In this document: in pieces, positions 52,513 through 60,788 of the stretch
How positions within the stretch are numbered: position 1 is the first letter of the stretch
How the letters are laid out: each line of letters opens with the position of its first letter
Assembly (NCBI GenBank): GCA_045661345.1
Contig: JAZRFM010000016.1
Coordinates: 17,656 to 81,655, forward strand
Source: RUG12461 sp045661345
GTDB lineage: Bacteria > Bacillota > Clostridia > Lachnospirales > Lachnospiraceae
Length of the DNA: 64,000 nt
Direction of reading: 5' to 3'
Position numbers and translations under genes: made by a program
Notes under the pieces: generated by a model
What the model was told of the DNA's origin: nothing
The model's input: only the letters and a program-made list of their open reading frames with translations
Database searches by the model: none

Positions 52513-53570
52513 GCCTGGAGGTGTGTATCAAAAAAGAGCTGGAGGGTTTTTGCCTGCATATTGATTTTCAGGAGGATTCCCGCAGGATCGGGGTATTGGG
52601 TGAGTCGGGAGCCGGAAAGACCATGACATTGAAGGTGCTGGCCGGCATAGAGCGTCCGGATTCCGGCAGGGTCTCTTTGGACGGACGGGTGCTGTATGAT
52701 GCTGCAAAAAAAATCGACGTCAGACCGCAGAAAAGGAAGGTGGGCTATCTTTTTCAGAATTATGCCCTGTTTCCCAATATGAATGTGATCCAGAATATTT
52801 CTGCCGGGATCCGCAGCAGGGACAAAAAAGAGACGTACCGAAGGGCAGCGGAAATGGTGGAAAAATTCCATCTGGAGGGACTTGAAAAAAGGCTGCCGTC
52901 GGAGCTTTCCGGGGGACAGCAGCAGCGGGTGGCTCTTGCCCGTATCATGGCCTATGAACCGGACATGATCCTTCTGGACGAACCTTTTTCCGCCCTGGAT
53001 GTCTACTTAAGGGATCGGACACAGGAGGAGCTGATGTCATTTATGAGGGATTACGCGGGAACGGTGATTCTGATTTCTCATTCGCGCGACGAGATATACA
53101 GATTCAGCGACAGGCTCCTGATCATGGACCGGGGCAGGATTATCAGTCATGGCAATACCGGAGACATTTTTAAGAATCCGGAAACAAAGGCCGCGGCCGT
53201 CATGACGGGATGCAAAAATATTTCCGCCGTTACGGTCATGGACGACCATACCCTTGTGGCGGAGGACTGGGGGATTACCTTGCGTCTTTCCCGTGCTGTG
53301 CCGGAAGGGACAGCGTTTGTCGGCTATCGTGCGCATGAGTTTGAGCCGGTCTGGGGAGAAAGAGTGGAGAACTGCATCCGGTTTTCTCTCGCTTCCAGAG
53401 CCGATCTTCCCTTTGAGAGGAATTATTACGTGGAGCCGGAAAAGGAGTCCCGCAGCCGGCAGGCACGGATCACCTGGTTTGTACAGAGGGATATGTGGCC
53501 TTTGCTCGACCGGAAAGGACTCCCGGCTTTTTTGAAGCTGAGGGAAGAGCATTTATTGTTTTTGCAGTGA
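52509..53570 (+). CDS. modC: Molybdate ABC transporter, ATPase
   Basis: 353 residues. Walker A GESGAGKTMTL (near residue 32), Q-loop LFQNYALFPNM, signature LSGGQQQRVALARI, Walker B MILLDEPFSALD and switch ISHSRDEIYRF are all present. The C-terminal 120 residues may be a regulatory TOBE-like domain, weakly conserved. It powers ModB. GCCTCATG overlap with modB shows coupling. Confidence 0.94.
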   Translation: MSLEVCIKKELEGFCLHIDFQEDSRRIGVLGESGAGKTMTLKVLAGIERPDSGRVSLDGRVLYDAAKKIDVRPQKRKVGYLFQNYALFPNMNVIQNISAGIRSRDKKETYRRAAEMVEKFHLEGLEKRLPSELSGGQQQRVALARIMAYEPDMILLDEPFSALDVYLRDRTQEELMSFMRDYAGTVILISHSRDEIYRFSDRLLIMDRGRIISHGNTGDIFKNPETKAAAVMTGCKNISAVTVMDDHTLVAEDWGITLRLSRAVPEGTAFVGYRAHEFEPVWGERVENCIRFSLASRADLPFERNYYVEPEKESRSRQARITWFVQRDMWPLLDRKGLPAFLKLREEHLLFLQ

Positions 53571-53597
53571 GGCAGGAGTGAAAAGTGGGGTACACAG

Positions 53598-54632
53598 ATG
53601 AGTAGTTTTTTCCAGACAATCGAAAACTGCAGTCCGCAGAAAACAACGATGGGTGTTACCGTCATCAAAGGAGTTCATGCCGGAGAGAAGGCGGTGATCA
53701 GCGACGGGAGTCTGGTCTATGCTTCCCGCGAAGACGGATGGATCACAGCGCATGAGAAAGAGCTGACGGGGCTGACGAAAACCTGCCTTCTGGAAATGGA
53801 AGGAGAAGAGATCTATGCGGAATCCATCGGTCATGAGAAGAAGATGGTGATCTGCGGATGCGGGCATGTATCCATGCCCATCATCATGCTGGGAAAGATG
53901 GCCGGCTTTCATGTGACTGCCATGGACGACCGCCCCGAATTTGCAGAAAAAGCCAAAGATGCAGGGGCGGACCAGGTGTTGACAGGGAGCTTTGCGGATG
54001 CTCTTTCCACGGTGGAAAGCGATCCGTTCACCTATTTTGTCATTGTGACACGCGGACACCATTGGGATGAAGAATGCCTTCGCCTCATAGCCGGCATGCC
54101 CGGTGCATACATAGGGATGATGGGCTCCAAAAGACGCGTTTCCATGGTAAAGGAAAAGCTGGTGAAGGAAGGGATCGAAAAGGACGTGATGGATCGTGTC
54201 CATGCCCCCATCGGACTTGACATCGGGGCGGAGACGCCGGAAGAGATCGGCATAGCCGTGATGGCCGAGATCATCGCCTGCAAGCAGGCAAAAAAAGATG
54301 TTGCCATGCCGGCGGATATTCTGAGGGCCATCAACGAATCACCCCGGGAAGGAAGTGAAGACGGGAGAAAAATACTGGCCACCATTGTCAGAAAAGAGGG
54401 AAGTGCGCCGAGAGAGACGGGCACGAAAATGCTGATCACAAAGAAGGAAACGGTAAACACCATAGGAGGCGGGCTGCTGGAGGCCAGGGTCATCGAAGCT
54501 GCGGGGGAAATGCTTGCTGCGCCCTGCGGGAAGCCGCAGCTGCTCCGGTTTTCTCTCTCTGCCGATGCAGCGTCCGCGGAGGGAGAGGTATGCGGTGGAA
54601 CGGTGGAAGTCTTTTTAGAAGAAATATGCTGA
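53598..54632 (+). CDS. XdhC/CoxI-family molybdenum hydroxylase maturation protein, rearranged domains
   Basis: 344 residues. The Rossmann XdhC_C domain comes early (MVICGCGHVSMPIIMLGKM near residue 84, then TRGHHWDEECLRLIAGMPGAY and GMMGSKRRVSMV). The CoxI motif lies at the C-terminal end (ATIVRKEGSAPRETGTKML and NTIGGGLLEARVIEAA, about 262-310). The first 75 residues resemble the second half of a CoxI domain. Canonical XdhC has CoxI first, so the order here looks permuted. XdhC chaperones bind the cofactor and promote its sulfuration before insertion. Confidence 0.85.
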   Translation: MSSFFQTIENCSPQKTTMGVTVIKGVHAGEKAVISDGSLVYASREDGWITAHEKELTGLTKTCLLEMEGEEIYAESIGHEKKMVICGCGHVSMPIIMLGKMAGFHVTAMDDRPEFAEKAKDAGADQVLTGSFADALSTVESDPFTYFVIVTRGHHWDEECLRLIAGMPGAYIGMMGSKRRVSMVKEKLVKEGIEKDVMDRVHAPIGLDIGAETPEEIGIAVMAEIIACKQAKKDVAMPADILRAINESPREGSEDGRKILATIVRKEGSAPRETGTKMLITKKETVNTIGGGLLEARVIEAAGEMLAAPCGKPQLLRFSLSADAASAEGEVCGGTVEVFLEEIC

Positions 54633-54633
54633 C

Positions 54634-55692
54634 ATGAAGGATTCATTTGGACGCGATATAGATTATATGCGGATTTCCATTACCGACAGATGCAATCTGC
54701 GCTGCTGCTATTGCATGCCGGATGAATCCATGCAGTCTGCAGGGACAATTCCTCTCTCCCATGAAGAAACCCCGGACACTACGGAGACAGGACTGCTTTC
54801 CCATGAAGCAACCCTGGACACTACGGAGACAGGACTTCTTTCCTTTGATGAGATTGCAGAGATCGTAAAGGTGGCGGCAGAGCTTGGCATCACGAGATGC
54901 AAGGTGACCGGCGGGGAGCCGCTGCTGAGGGAAGGCTGCCCTTCCCTTATCAAAAGACTTCGCTCCATCCCCGGTGTGGAGCAGGTGACCCTGACCACGA
55001 ATGGCATACTTCTGGAGAGGGATCTGGAGAAACTGCTGGACGCAGGGGTCAGCGGAATCAATGTTTCCCTTGATACGTTAGATCCGGAACGCTACAGGGA
55101 GATCACGGGATCCGATAAACTGGAAAAAGTGCTGGGGGGATTATTTGCTGCGGCAGCATCCGGGGTGCCGGTAAAGGTCAACGCTGTGCTGCAAAGGGGA
55201 AGTCAAAAGGAGTGGCACAGCCTCGCGCTTCTGGCGAGAGAGTCGCCCATTGACGTGCGTTTTATCGAGATGATGCCAATAGGGATCGGAACGGCATTTG
55301 AAGCGGTGAACAATGACGGGATCCTGAGAGATCTGCAGGAGACCTTCCCCGGCGTCACGGAGGAGAAACCTGTGCATGGAAACGGACCGGCTCGATATGT
55401 AAGGGTTCCGGGCTTTATGGGCAGTATCGGGTTTATCAGCCCGCTGCATGGAAAATTCTGCGCTGCCTGTAACAGGATACGGCTTACCGCCAACGGCAAG
55501 CTGAAACCCTGTCTATGCTACGGCGAAGGGACTGATATCAGAAAGCTCCTGAGAGAATATCAGGAACCGGACAGAAACAGCATGCTGAAAAAAGCATTGG
55601 AGAAGACAATCCTCTCAAAACCCCGGGAGCATTGCTTCGAACAAAAGGGGGGCGTGACAGAACATGCCCTTATGTCCGCCATCGGCGGTTGA
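54634..55692 (+). CDS. moaA: GTP 3',8-cyclase MoaA with a repeat insertion
   Basis: 352 residues. The radical-SAM cluster motif is DRCNLRCCYCMP near residue 20. TGGEPLLREG and the second-cluster cysteines FCAACNRIRLTANGKLKPC are present, and it ends in the Gly-Gly tail required for activity. Between the first cluster and the usual LLSFDEI segment lies an extra stretch made of two 14-residue repeats (residues 41-68), not expected in MoaA. It catalyses the first step of molybdopterin synthesis from GTP. It starts right after the XdhC-like stop and ends the operon. Confidence 0.94.
   Translation: MKDSFGRDIDYMRISITDRCNLRCCYCMPDESMQSAGTIPLSHEETPDTTETGLLSHEATLDTTETGLLSFDEIAEIVKVAAELGITRCKVTGGEPLLREGCPSLIKRLRSIPGVEQVTLTTNGILLERDLEKLLDAGVSGINVSLDTLDPERYREITGSDKLEKVLGGLFAAAASGVPVKVNAVLQRGSQKEWHSLALLARESPIDVRFIEMMPIGIGTAFEAVNNDGILRDLQETFPGVTEEKPVHGNGPARYVRVPGFMGSIGFISPLHGKFCAACNRIRLTANGKLKPCLCYGEGTDIRKLLREYQEPDRNSMLKKALEKTILSKPREHCFEQKGGVTEHALMSAIGG
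54754..54837 (+). repeat. Two tandem 42-bp repeats inside moaA
   Basis: Copy 1 is 54754-54795 and copy 2 is 54796-54837, differing at four positions. Each encodes 14 residues, LSHEETPDTTETGL and LSHEATLDTTETGL, and the next bases CTTTCC begin a third unit that runs into the normal MoaA sequence. The insertion keeps the frame. Confidence 0.92.
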
Positions 55693-55723
55693 AGGAGCAT
55701 TCCCCTTCCCGGAGAGAAAAAAC

Positions 55724-55768
55724 AAACCGCGCAGAATCATCGAAAACGTTGATTCTACGCGGTTTTTA
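55724..55768 (+). terminator. Intrinsic terminator after moaA
   Basis: A 16-bp stem (55724-55739 with 55750-55765, one C-A mismatch) and a 10-base loop, followed by TTTTT overlapping the end of the stem. It ends the guaD-moaA run. Confidence 0.88.
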
Positions 55769-56434
55769 AGTTGTCGGAGTGACAAGGCTCGAAGCTCAAT
55801 CTTTCCTTGAATGAAAACACATAAAAAATCTATTTGCCAAACATAAATGAGGTATGGCGGAAATTGCATCTGGACCATCCAGACGGAAGCTGCCCTGAAA
55901 TTGATGGGGCGCAACACGCTTTGGTTGTAATAGCCATGCTGTATGTGTTATTATGATGATGTAAATTATTATTCATTATAAATAAGATTTGGCATTCGGA
56001 TAGAGAGCTTACTTGCGAAGATATCGATATCCAGCAAAGAATTGCCGGTTTGTGCCTGTAGTCCAAGGCTTATATGGCAGATGACTACGTGAAACATACA
56101 GAGCGCTGAGAGTGCTTTGACAGGACAGGATGGGCTTCAAAACGCAAGATGAAGTCTAAAGTAAAGTAAGATTCCGTTAGCTATGCAGTAGCAAAAGGAA
56201 TCGAGGTCTGCGGCGGATGTCGCAGGCAGTGGTCAGCCGGTGGCTGATGAGGTAATTTTATTTTGCACACAATCATACATCCTATATATGTATGCGATTG
56301 ATGAAGGTGTGGAGTAAAACAGTTGAATATGGTGGGAGGCATCCCGTAACTATTTGTTATCAGGGATCGTCTCGGCAGAGCCTTCCCTGTTTGCAACTAT
56401 AAAAACATATTTGTAATCATGGGAGGAATAAGAG
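55769..56434. other. 666-base AT-rich intergenic region with remnants and hairpins
   Basis: No intact gene seen. A short open stretch at 55984-56061 (reading HSDRELTCEDIDIQQRIAGL, then a stop) looks like a decayed coding fragment of unknown origin. Local inverted repeats occur at CTGCG/CGCAG (near 56208-56225), TCAGCC-GG-TGGCTGA (near 56233-56248) and AATCATACAT (56271-56280) with ATGTATGCGATT (56288-56299). This marks the edge of the accessory island. A GGGAGGAATAAG ribosome site closes it. Confidence 0.5.
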
Positions 56435-57238
56435 ATGAATCCTGAAGAACAACACTTAAAAGACCTGGAGAGAATCAAGAATTTTCGTCTTTTGGACGAT
56501 GACTTCATGACAAAGGTTTTTGACGGGTCGATCGAAGAGACTCAGCTTGTGCTGAGAATCATTCTTGGTGACGAAAATCTGAAGGTTATATCTGCTGAAG
56601 CACAGTATACCATAGCGAATCTTCAAGGAAGATCGGTGAGGCTGGATGTGCGAGTGGTTGATGGAGCCGGACGAGTATTTGATGTGGAGATTCAACGGGC
56701 AGATAAGGGCGCAGGCACTAAGCGAGCACGCCACAATGGAAGCTTGATTGATGCGAATTCTCTGAGAAAGAATGTAGATCCTGCAATGTTGCCGGAAGTA
56801 TACATCATCTTCATCACAGAGAACGATGTCCATAAGAAAGGACTTCCGCTTTATCACATCGAGCGAATCATCAAGGAAACAGGAGAAGAGTTTGGAGACG
56901 AGGAGCACATCATTTATGTGAATGGAGCATACCAGGGTGACGATCAGATCGGATACCTGATGAATGATTTCCGCGAATCAGATCCAAGCAAGATGCATTA
57001 TCCGTTGCTTGCCGAAAGAACAAGGTATTTTAAGGAAACGGAGGAAGGGAGGAACGCCATGTGTAAAGTAATCGAAGATATGAGAAATGAATCGTATCAG
57101 GAAGGACGCCAGGAAGGTATTCTCGAAAAAGCCAAGGAAGTTTATCAGGCATTGCTTGACGAGGGCATGACTCCCGAAAAGGCATTACAGCTTTCGAAGC
57201 TCAAAGAAGCCGAAGCAGCTGTTGCTACAGTCGCTTAA
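56435..57238 (+). CDS. Rpn family PD-(D/E)XK recombination-promoting nuclease
   Basis: 267 residues. It starts with DDDFMTKVFDGSIEETQLVL, then the nuclease core RSVRLDVRVVDGAGRVFDVEIQ (Asp and Glu-x-Gln in the PD-(D/E)XK arrangement) and RARHNGSLIDANSLRKN. The C-terminal end has the QEGRQEGILEKAKEV segment common in this family. Rpn proteins cleave DNA and raise recA-independent recombination in E. coli; they spread as mobile or selfish genes. No flanking inverted repeats were found. Confidence 0.88.
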   Translation: MNPEEQHLKDLERIKNFRLLDDDFMTKVFDGSIEETQLVLRIILGDENLKVISAEAQYTIANLQGRSVRLDVRVVDGAGRVFDVEIQRADKGAGTKRARHNGSLIDANSLRKNVDPAMLPEVYIIFITENDVHKKGLPLYHIERIIKETGEEFGDEEHIIYVNGAYQGDDQIGYLMNDFRESDPSKMHYPLLAERTRYFKETEEGRNAMCKVIEDMRNESYQEGRQEGILEKAKEVYQALLDEGMTPEKALQLSKLKEAEAAVATVA

Positions 57239-57268
57239 ACCAGAATTCCATATTCAACTCAAAGAATT

Positions 57269-57300
57269 GAGCGTAGCCATCAGGCTACGCTCTTTCTCTT
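57269..57300 (+). terminator. Intrinsic terminator after the Rpn gene
   Basis: GAGCGTAGCC (57269-57278) pairs perfectly with GGCTACGCTC (57283-57292) over a 4-base loop, followed by TTTCTCTT. Confidence 0.9.
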
Positions 57301-57418
57301 CTGTATGTATCTTAAAATCTTCCCTCAAATCAGCCCCTCACGAAAGACCCTCATGAAGGTAGACCCTCAACAACTGTCATTATCCAGAAAATCAGCACTT
57401 GGCTTTTTGCATATATGA

Positions 57419-59033
57419 CAGTTGGTATCAGGCATAAATGAAATGCTCTTTGAAGTGCTTTCCATGGACAAGATCTATGGAACCTTGCACAGGTCGGGGA
57501 AGACGGCGGCAAAGGATCCGGAGACGGTTTCCGAGGAAGAATCCGACGCGAGAGCGGAGAGATTTACGGAGAATGAGAACCTTTCCACCGTATACGGGGA
57601 ACTGGAAAGAGGGGAAGTTGCACCGGTGCAACAGTCGGTGGCAGCAGTCGAGCAGGCATATCAGAACCGGAAGAACACCTTTGACAGCATAAAAGCGGTG
57701 ATAACGGATTCTGACGGGAACTTTGCGCTCAAAATGAAGAATGGATCCACGGTGCGTCCGGAGAGCATGAACATTCCGGAGCGGGATTATGACACCCGCA
57801 TGGTCATGGGATGGGCGATGGAAGCGGGGACACCGCAGGAAGCAACACAGATCATCCAGAACAGACCGGCGAATGTACCTTATCAGCAGTACAGAACCGC
57901 CTTTGAGGGTATCAAGAGAGCAGCCATGACAGAGGTACCGCTGGAACAGGTGGAGAAATCCTTTGACGAATATACGCGGATGCTTTCACCGGAACAGGTG
58001 AAGTCTATCTATTACCTGGGCGAAAATATAGCAAAGCAGAGGTCGGAGAAGAACCTGACAAAGGGAAATCTGAACGCAGCGGAGGTCATTGCAAAGGCGG
58101 CAGGGATCAAGGTGCAGGTAGGCGGCAGGAACCTTGCAGGATTGAACGGTATCTATGACCCGTCCGATAACACCATTTATATCTCTGATAAGACGCTGAA
58201 TCCGGCAGCAGTGGTGGCAGGACATGAGCTGGTGCACTCCATGAAGCAGAACGCGGCGGATCTGTATCAGAAACTGGATGATGCCCTGGTGGAATTCTGG
58301 AAAGAAAAGGATCCATCTGTCTATCAGAGGATCTATGAGAACCGGGAGCGCCGGTACAAAGATCAGGTCAAAGAGTGGAGAGACAAAGGAAAGACCGAAG
58401 CAGAGATAAAAGACCTCATCGAGGAAGAGATGGTAGCACACGCCACGGAAGCTCTTTTCGAGAGATGGGGACAGATGAGCGCAAGAGAGCGGGAAGACCT
58501 TGCAAACAGCATTGCGCAGAAAGACAGGAGCCTTGCAGAGAGGATCCTTGATTTCGTGCGCGATTTGCTGGAGAAGTTCCGGAACGCGCTGAAAGGGTAC
58601 AAGGCGAACAGCCTGGAAGCCCGCACCCTGAATCAGAACATCGAGCTTCTGGAGGACTTTGAGGATGTCTTCATGAATGCTCTTCAGGAATATGGCGAGC
58701 GCAACAAAGTATCCGGCCAGACCGGTGAGCTTGTGGACGCGAGAGGACAGGAAGCAGCCGGGCAGCAGTCGGAAGAGAATGATACTCTTCATTCCAAGAA
58801 GAATGGGTTATGAATTCCACAGGGGAAAAGATAACACCGGAATTTGTGAATGTTCTTAGAAGACTGGAAAACAAAGAGTTTGTTCCGTATGAAGAATTAA
58901 TGTCGGTTCCGTAAATAGCGGAAGGTTATAGAAATGCTATGAGCATTGAAGAGACAATCCATAAACCCGGAAGAGAAAAGATAAGACAGGAAAGTGTTTC
59001 GATTCTTTTGAAAAATCGTAGGGTGCTGACAGC
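57419..59033 (+). pseudogene. Remnant of a phage/mobile-element polyvalent protein with HExxH metallopeptidase motif
   Basis: The main open part (57422-58813, 463 codons) has no ribosome site and starts abruptly after a stop, so the N-terminus is lost. It carries VVAGHELVHSMKQNA, a zinc-metallopeptidase HExxH (near 58225), and long charged helices (KGKTEAEIKDLIEEEMVAH). After its stop the homologous sequence seems to continue in another frame with further stops: EFVNVLRRLENKEFVPYEEL (58837-58896), then after TAA IAEGYRNAMSIEETIHKPGR, to about 59030. This tail resembles the start of zeta-toxin-like kinase modules in such polyproteins. It is a decayed element. Confidence 0.65.
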
Positions 59034-59096
59034 GGTTTGACAAGAAAGCGGTAAACAGTTACAGTTAGAAAAGAAGCTACAGAAGGGAGCAATTGG

Positions 59097-60005
59097 ATGC
59101 CGAACTGGGGCGAGGTTATTGAAAAAATAGGATCAACGCCAAAGCCACTGGACAAAATGCGATTAGAGTACTTGAAGTTGATGTATGAGTATACGGGGCG
59201 AAATGTTATTGCTTATTACTCTTCGTTTATTCAAAAACCGGGGGCAGACTCGACAGGAATCGACGAAAACGACAAGAATGCGTTTATGCAAACGGTGGCA
59301 GGCCTAGACAGGTCGAAGGGGCTGGATCTTATCCTTCATACTCCGGGAGGTAATCTCGCTACGACCGAGTCGATTGTCTATTATCTGAAAAAGATGTTCG
59401 GAAACGATGTGCGGGCAATCGTTCCCCAGATAGCGATGTCGGCTGGCACTATGATTGCATTATCGACAAAAGAAATAATCATGGGAAAGCAATCAAACCT
59501 AGGCCCGATAGACCCGCAATATAACGGCTTTTCTTGTGCGGGAATAATCGAAGAATTCGAAAGAGCGATCAACGAGGTAAGCAATGATCCAATTAAAGCA
59601 AATATCTGGGGACAAATAATCGGAAAGTATCACCCGACATTTATTGGAGAGTGCGAGAAAGCTCTTGAATGGGCAGATTCAATCGCGAAAGATTGGCTTA
59701 AAGAAAATATGTTTTCAAATTACGCAGACAAGGATGAAAGAGCAGACAAAGTGATAGAGACCTTGTCAAGCCATACGATCACTAGCTCTCATTCACGTCA
59801 TATTCATGCAGATGAATTACGAAATCTTGGCCTAAACATTGTGAATCTTGAAGGGCTGGATGATCAGCAAAAAGAAGATTGTAAGGACTTTCAAGACTGT
59901 GTGCTGACGCTACACCACACATATATGCATACTTTTGGGTCTTCAAACGCATTGAAGATAGTGGAGAATCAGAACGGAAACGTAATGATACTGAACCATG
60001 CATGA
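59097..60005 (+). CDS. SDH-family (ClpP-fold) serine proteinase
   Basis: 302 residues. It has LDLILHTPGGNLATTESIVYY (oxyanion glycines), PQIAMSAGTMIALSTKEI with the nucleophile Ser in MSAG, and MGKQSNLGPIDPQYNGFS, the signature of serine-dehydrogenase-proteinase/SppA-like enzymes. No transmembrane segment is seen, so it is probably cytoplasmic. AAGGGAGC precedes the ATG. It overlaps the next small gene by 4 bases of its stop region. The family is often found in defence or mobile islands; the substrate is unknown. Confidence 0.85.
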   Translation: MPNWGEVIEKIGSTPKPLDKMRLEYLKLMYEYTGRNVIAYYSSFIQKPGADSTGIDENDKNAFMQTVAGLDRSKGLDLILHTPGGNLATTESIVYYLKKMFGNDVRAIVPQIAMSAGTMIALSTKEIIMGKQSNLGPIDPQYNGFSCAGIIEEFERAINEVSNDPIKANIWGQIIGKYHPTFIGECEKALEWADSIAKDWLKENMFSNYADKDERADKVIETLSSHTITSSHSRHIHADELRNLGLNIVNLEGLDDQQKEDCKDFQDCVLTLHHTYMHTFGSSNALKIVENQNGNVMILNHA

Positions 60006-60028
60006 TAAATGAGAATGGAGGGATATTC

Positions 60029-60211
60029 ATGAGGGAAGGAAGAGAAGAACAATACTATAAAATCACGGGAAAACACAATGAAAATAATCAAAAAAGCCCG
60101 GAAGAACAGGCTAGAGCAATAAAAAAGTGCTATCTTATCCAGCCGAAAAGTGATATAAAATATAGTTACCAGACAAACGCATCGGTAGAAAAAGGCTACT
60201 GTGTATGGTGA
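60029..60211 (+). CDS. Small hypothetical protein
   Basis: 60 residues from ATG 60029 with GGAGGG at 7 bases. It is very basic and polar (Lys, Asn, Gln, Glu-rich, KITGKHNENNQKSPEEQARA), with one Cys in the middle and one near the end. It lies 23 bases after the proteinase stop, and a terminator follows, so it is probably the second gene of that operon. No family is recognised. Confidence 0.5.
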   Translation: MREGREEQYYKITGKHNENNQKSPEEQARAIKKCYLIQPKSDIKYSYQTNASVEKGYCVW

Positions 60212-60246
60212 CGAGAAACTTCTTATCGGATACAAAAGCAAATAAC

Positions 60247-60275
60247 AAAAAGACACCGGCTGGTGTCTTTTTGTT
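60247..60275 (+). terminator. Intrinsic terminator
   Basis: AAAAAGACACC (60247-60257) pairs perfectly with GGTGTCTTTTT (60262-60272) over GGCT, followed by GTTTTATAG. The T/A-flanked stem could work in both directions. Confidence 0.92.
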
Positions 60276-60374
60276 TTATAGCGCCATCGCCTTCTCAATG
60301 GAGGCGGTGACGTTTTCTTTTTCATCCAGGATATGACTGTAGATGATCAAGACCATATTTTCCGTGTCACCCAT
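60276..60374 (-). pseudogene. C-terminal remnant of a tyrosine recombinase/integrase
   Basis: On the minus strand this 32-codon piece reads MGDTENMVLIIYSHILDEKE and on to a TAA stop. It resembles the box II end of phage integrases, where a GHT/GDT segment leads to the catalytic Tyr in a Y-[SA]-H context followed by a DEK-type tail. No other integrase sequence is present upstream on that strand, so it is a relic of an integrated element. Confidence 0.6.
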
Positions 60375-60788
60375 GGGGTATATGATAGTGTTTGCTTGTA
60401 GCAAGTAAAAAAGTGCCCGAAACACCCAAAAATACTGATGTTATGACGTATATCTGGTATAATTGAAGTGCAGGAAAAACGCCTGCTTTCCATAAAAAAC
60501 CTTGCTCTTCGGTGTTTTTTGCAAGAGTAAATTCCCAAAATTGCAGAGGTATTTCCCTAAAGTTGCAGAGGGAAATTCCCCATTTTTGCATCTGCCTTTT
60601 CCGTACCACAATACTATAACTGGGTCAATGTAGATAAAAAAGAATATATCTGTCCTGGCGATTTTGACTATGGAAATAAGTTTCATGAATCTATGCATAA
60701 GGAAAGCTGCGTGCTTTTGGAACGCGTGAGCAACCGAAACGCGTATTGAGATATGCCAGGTATTTTCGTAATCCGGAAAGGAAATCGT
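60375..60788. other. Interval of relics and repeats before the STT3 gene
   Basis: No intact gene. It contains a terminator-like AAAAAACC...GGTGTTTTTT hairpin (60494-60520), a 22-bp tandem repeat (60529-60594), and a coding-like fragment on the plus strand (about 60619-60749) reading YYNWVNVDKKEYICPGDFDY and ending at TGA, without a start codon. The fragment looks like the early part of a conserved small protein, now cut off. Confidence 0.5.
60529..60594. repeat. 22-bp tandem repeat, three imperfect copies
   Basis: Units at 60529-60550, 60551-60572 and 60573-60594 share the pattern of TTCCC, an A/T-rich spacer, then TTGCAGAGG (TTGCATCTG in the third). The copies are diverged. Confidence 0.6.

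Noticed and set aside
56200..56300. A small structured RNA upstream of the Rpn gene
   Set aside because: Several short hairpins occur, but none is long or capped by a convincing terminator, and the region looks like decayed sequence.
60529..60594. A CRISPR array
   Set aside because: The 22-bp units are directly adjacent with no unique spacers, and no cas gene is nearby.
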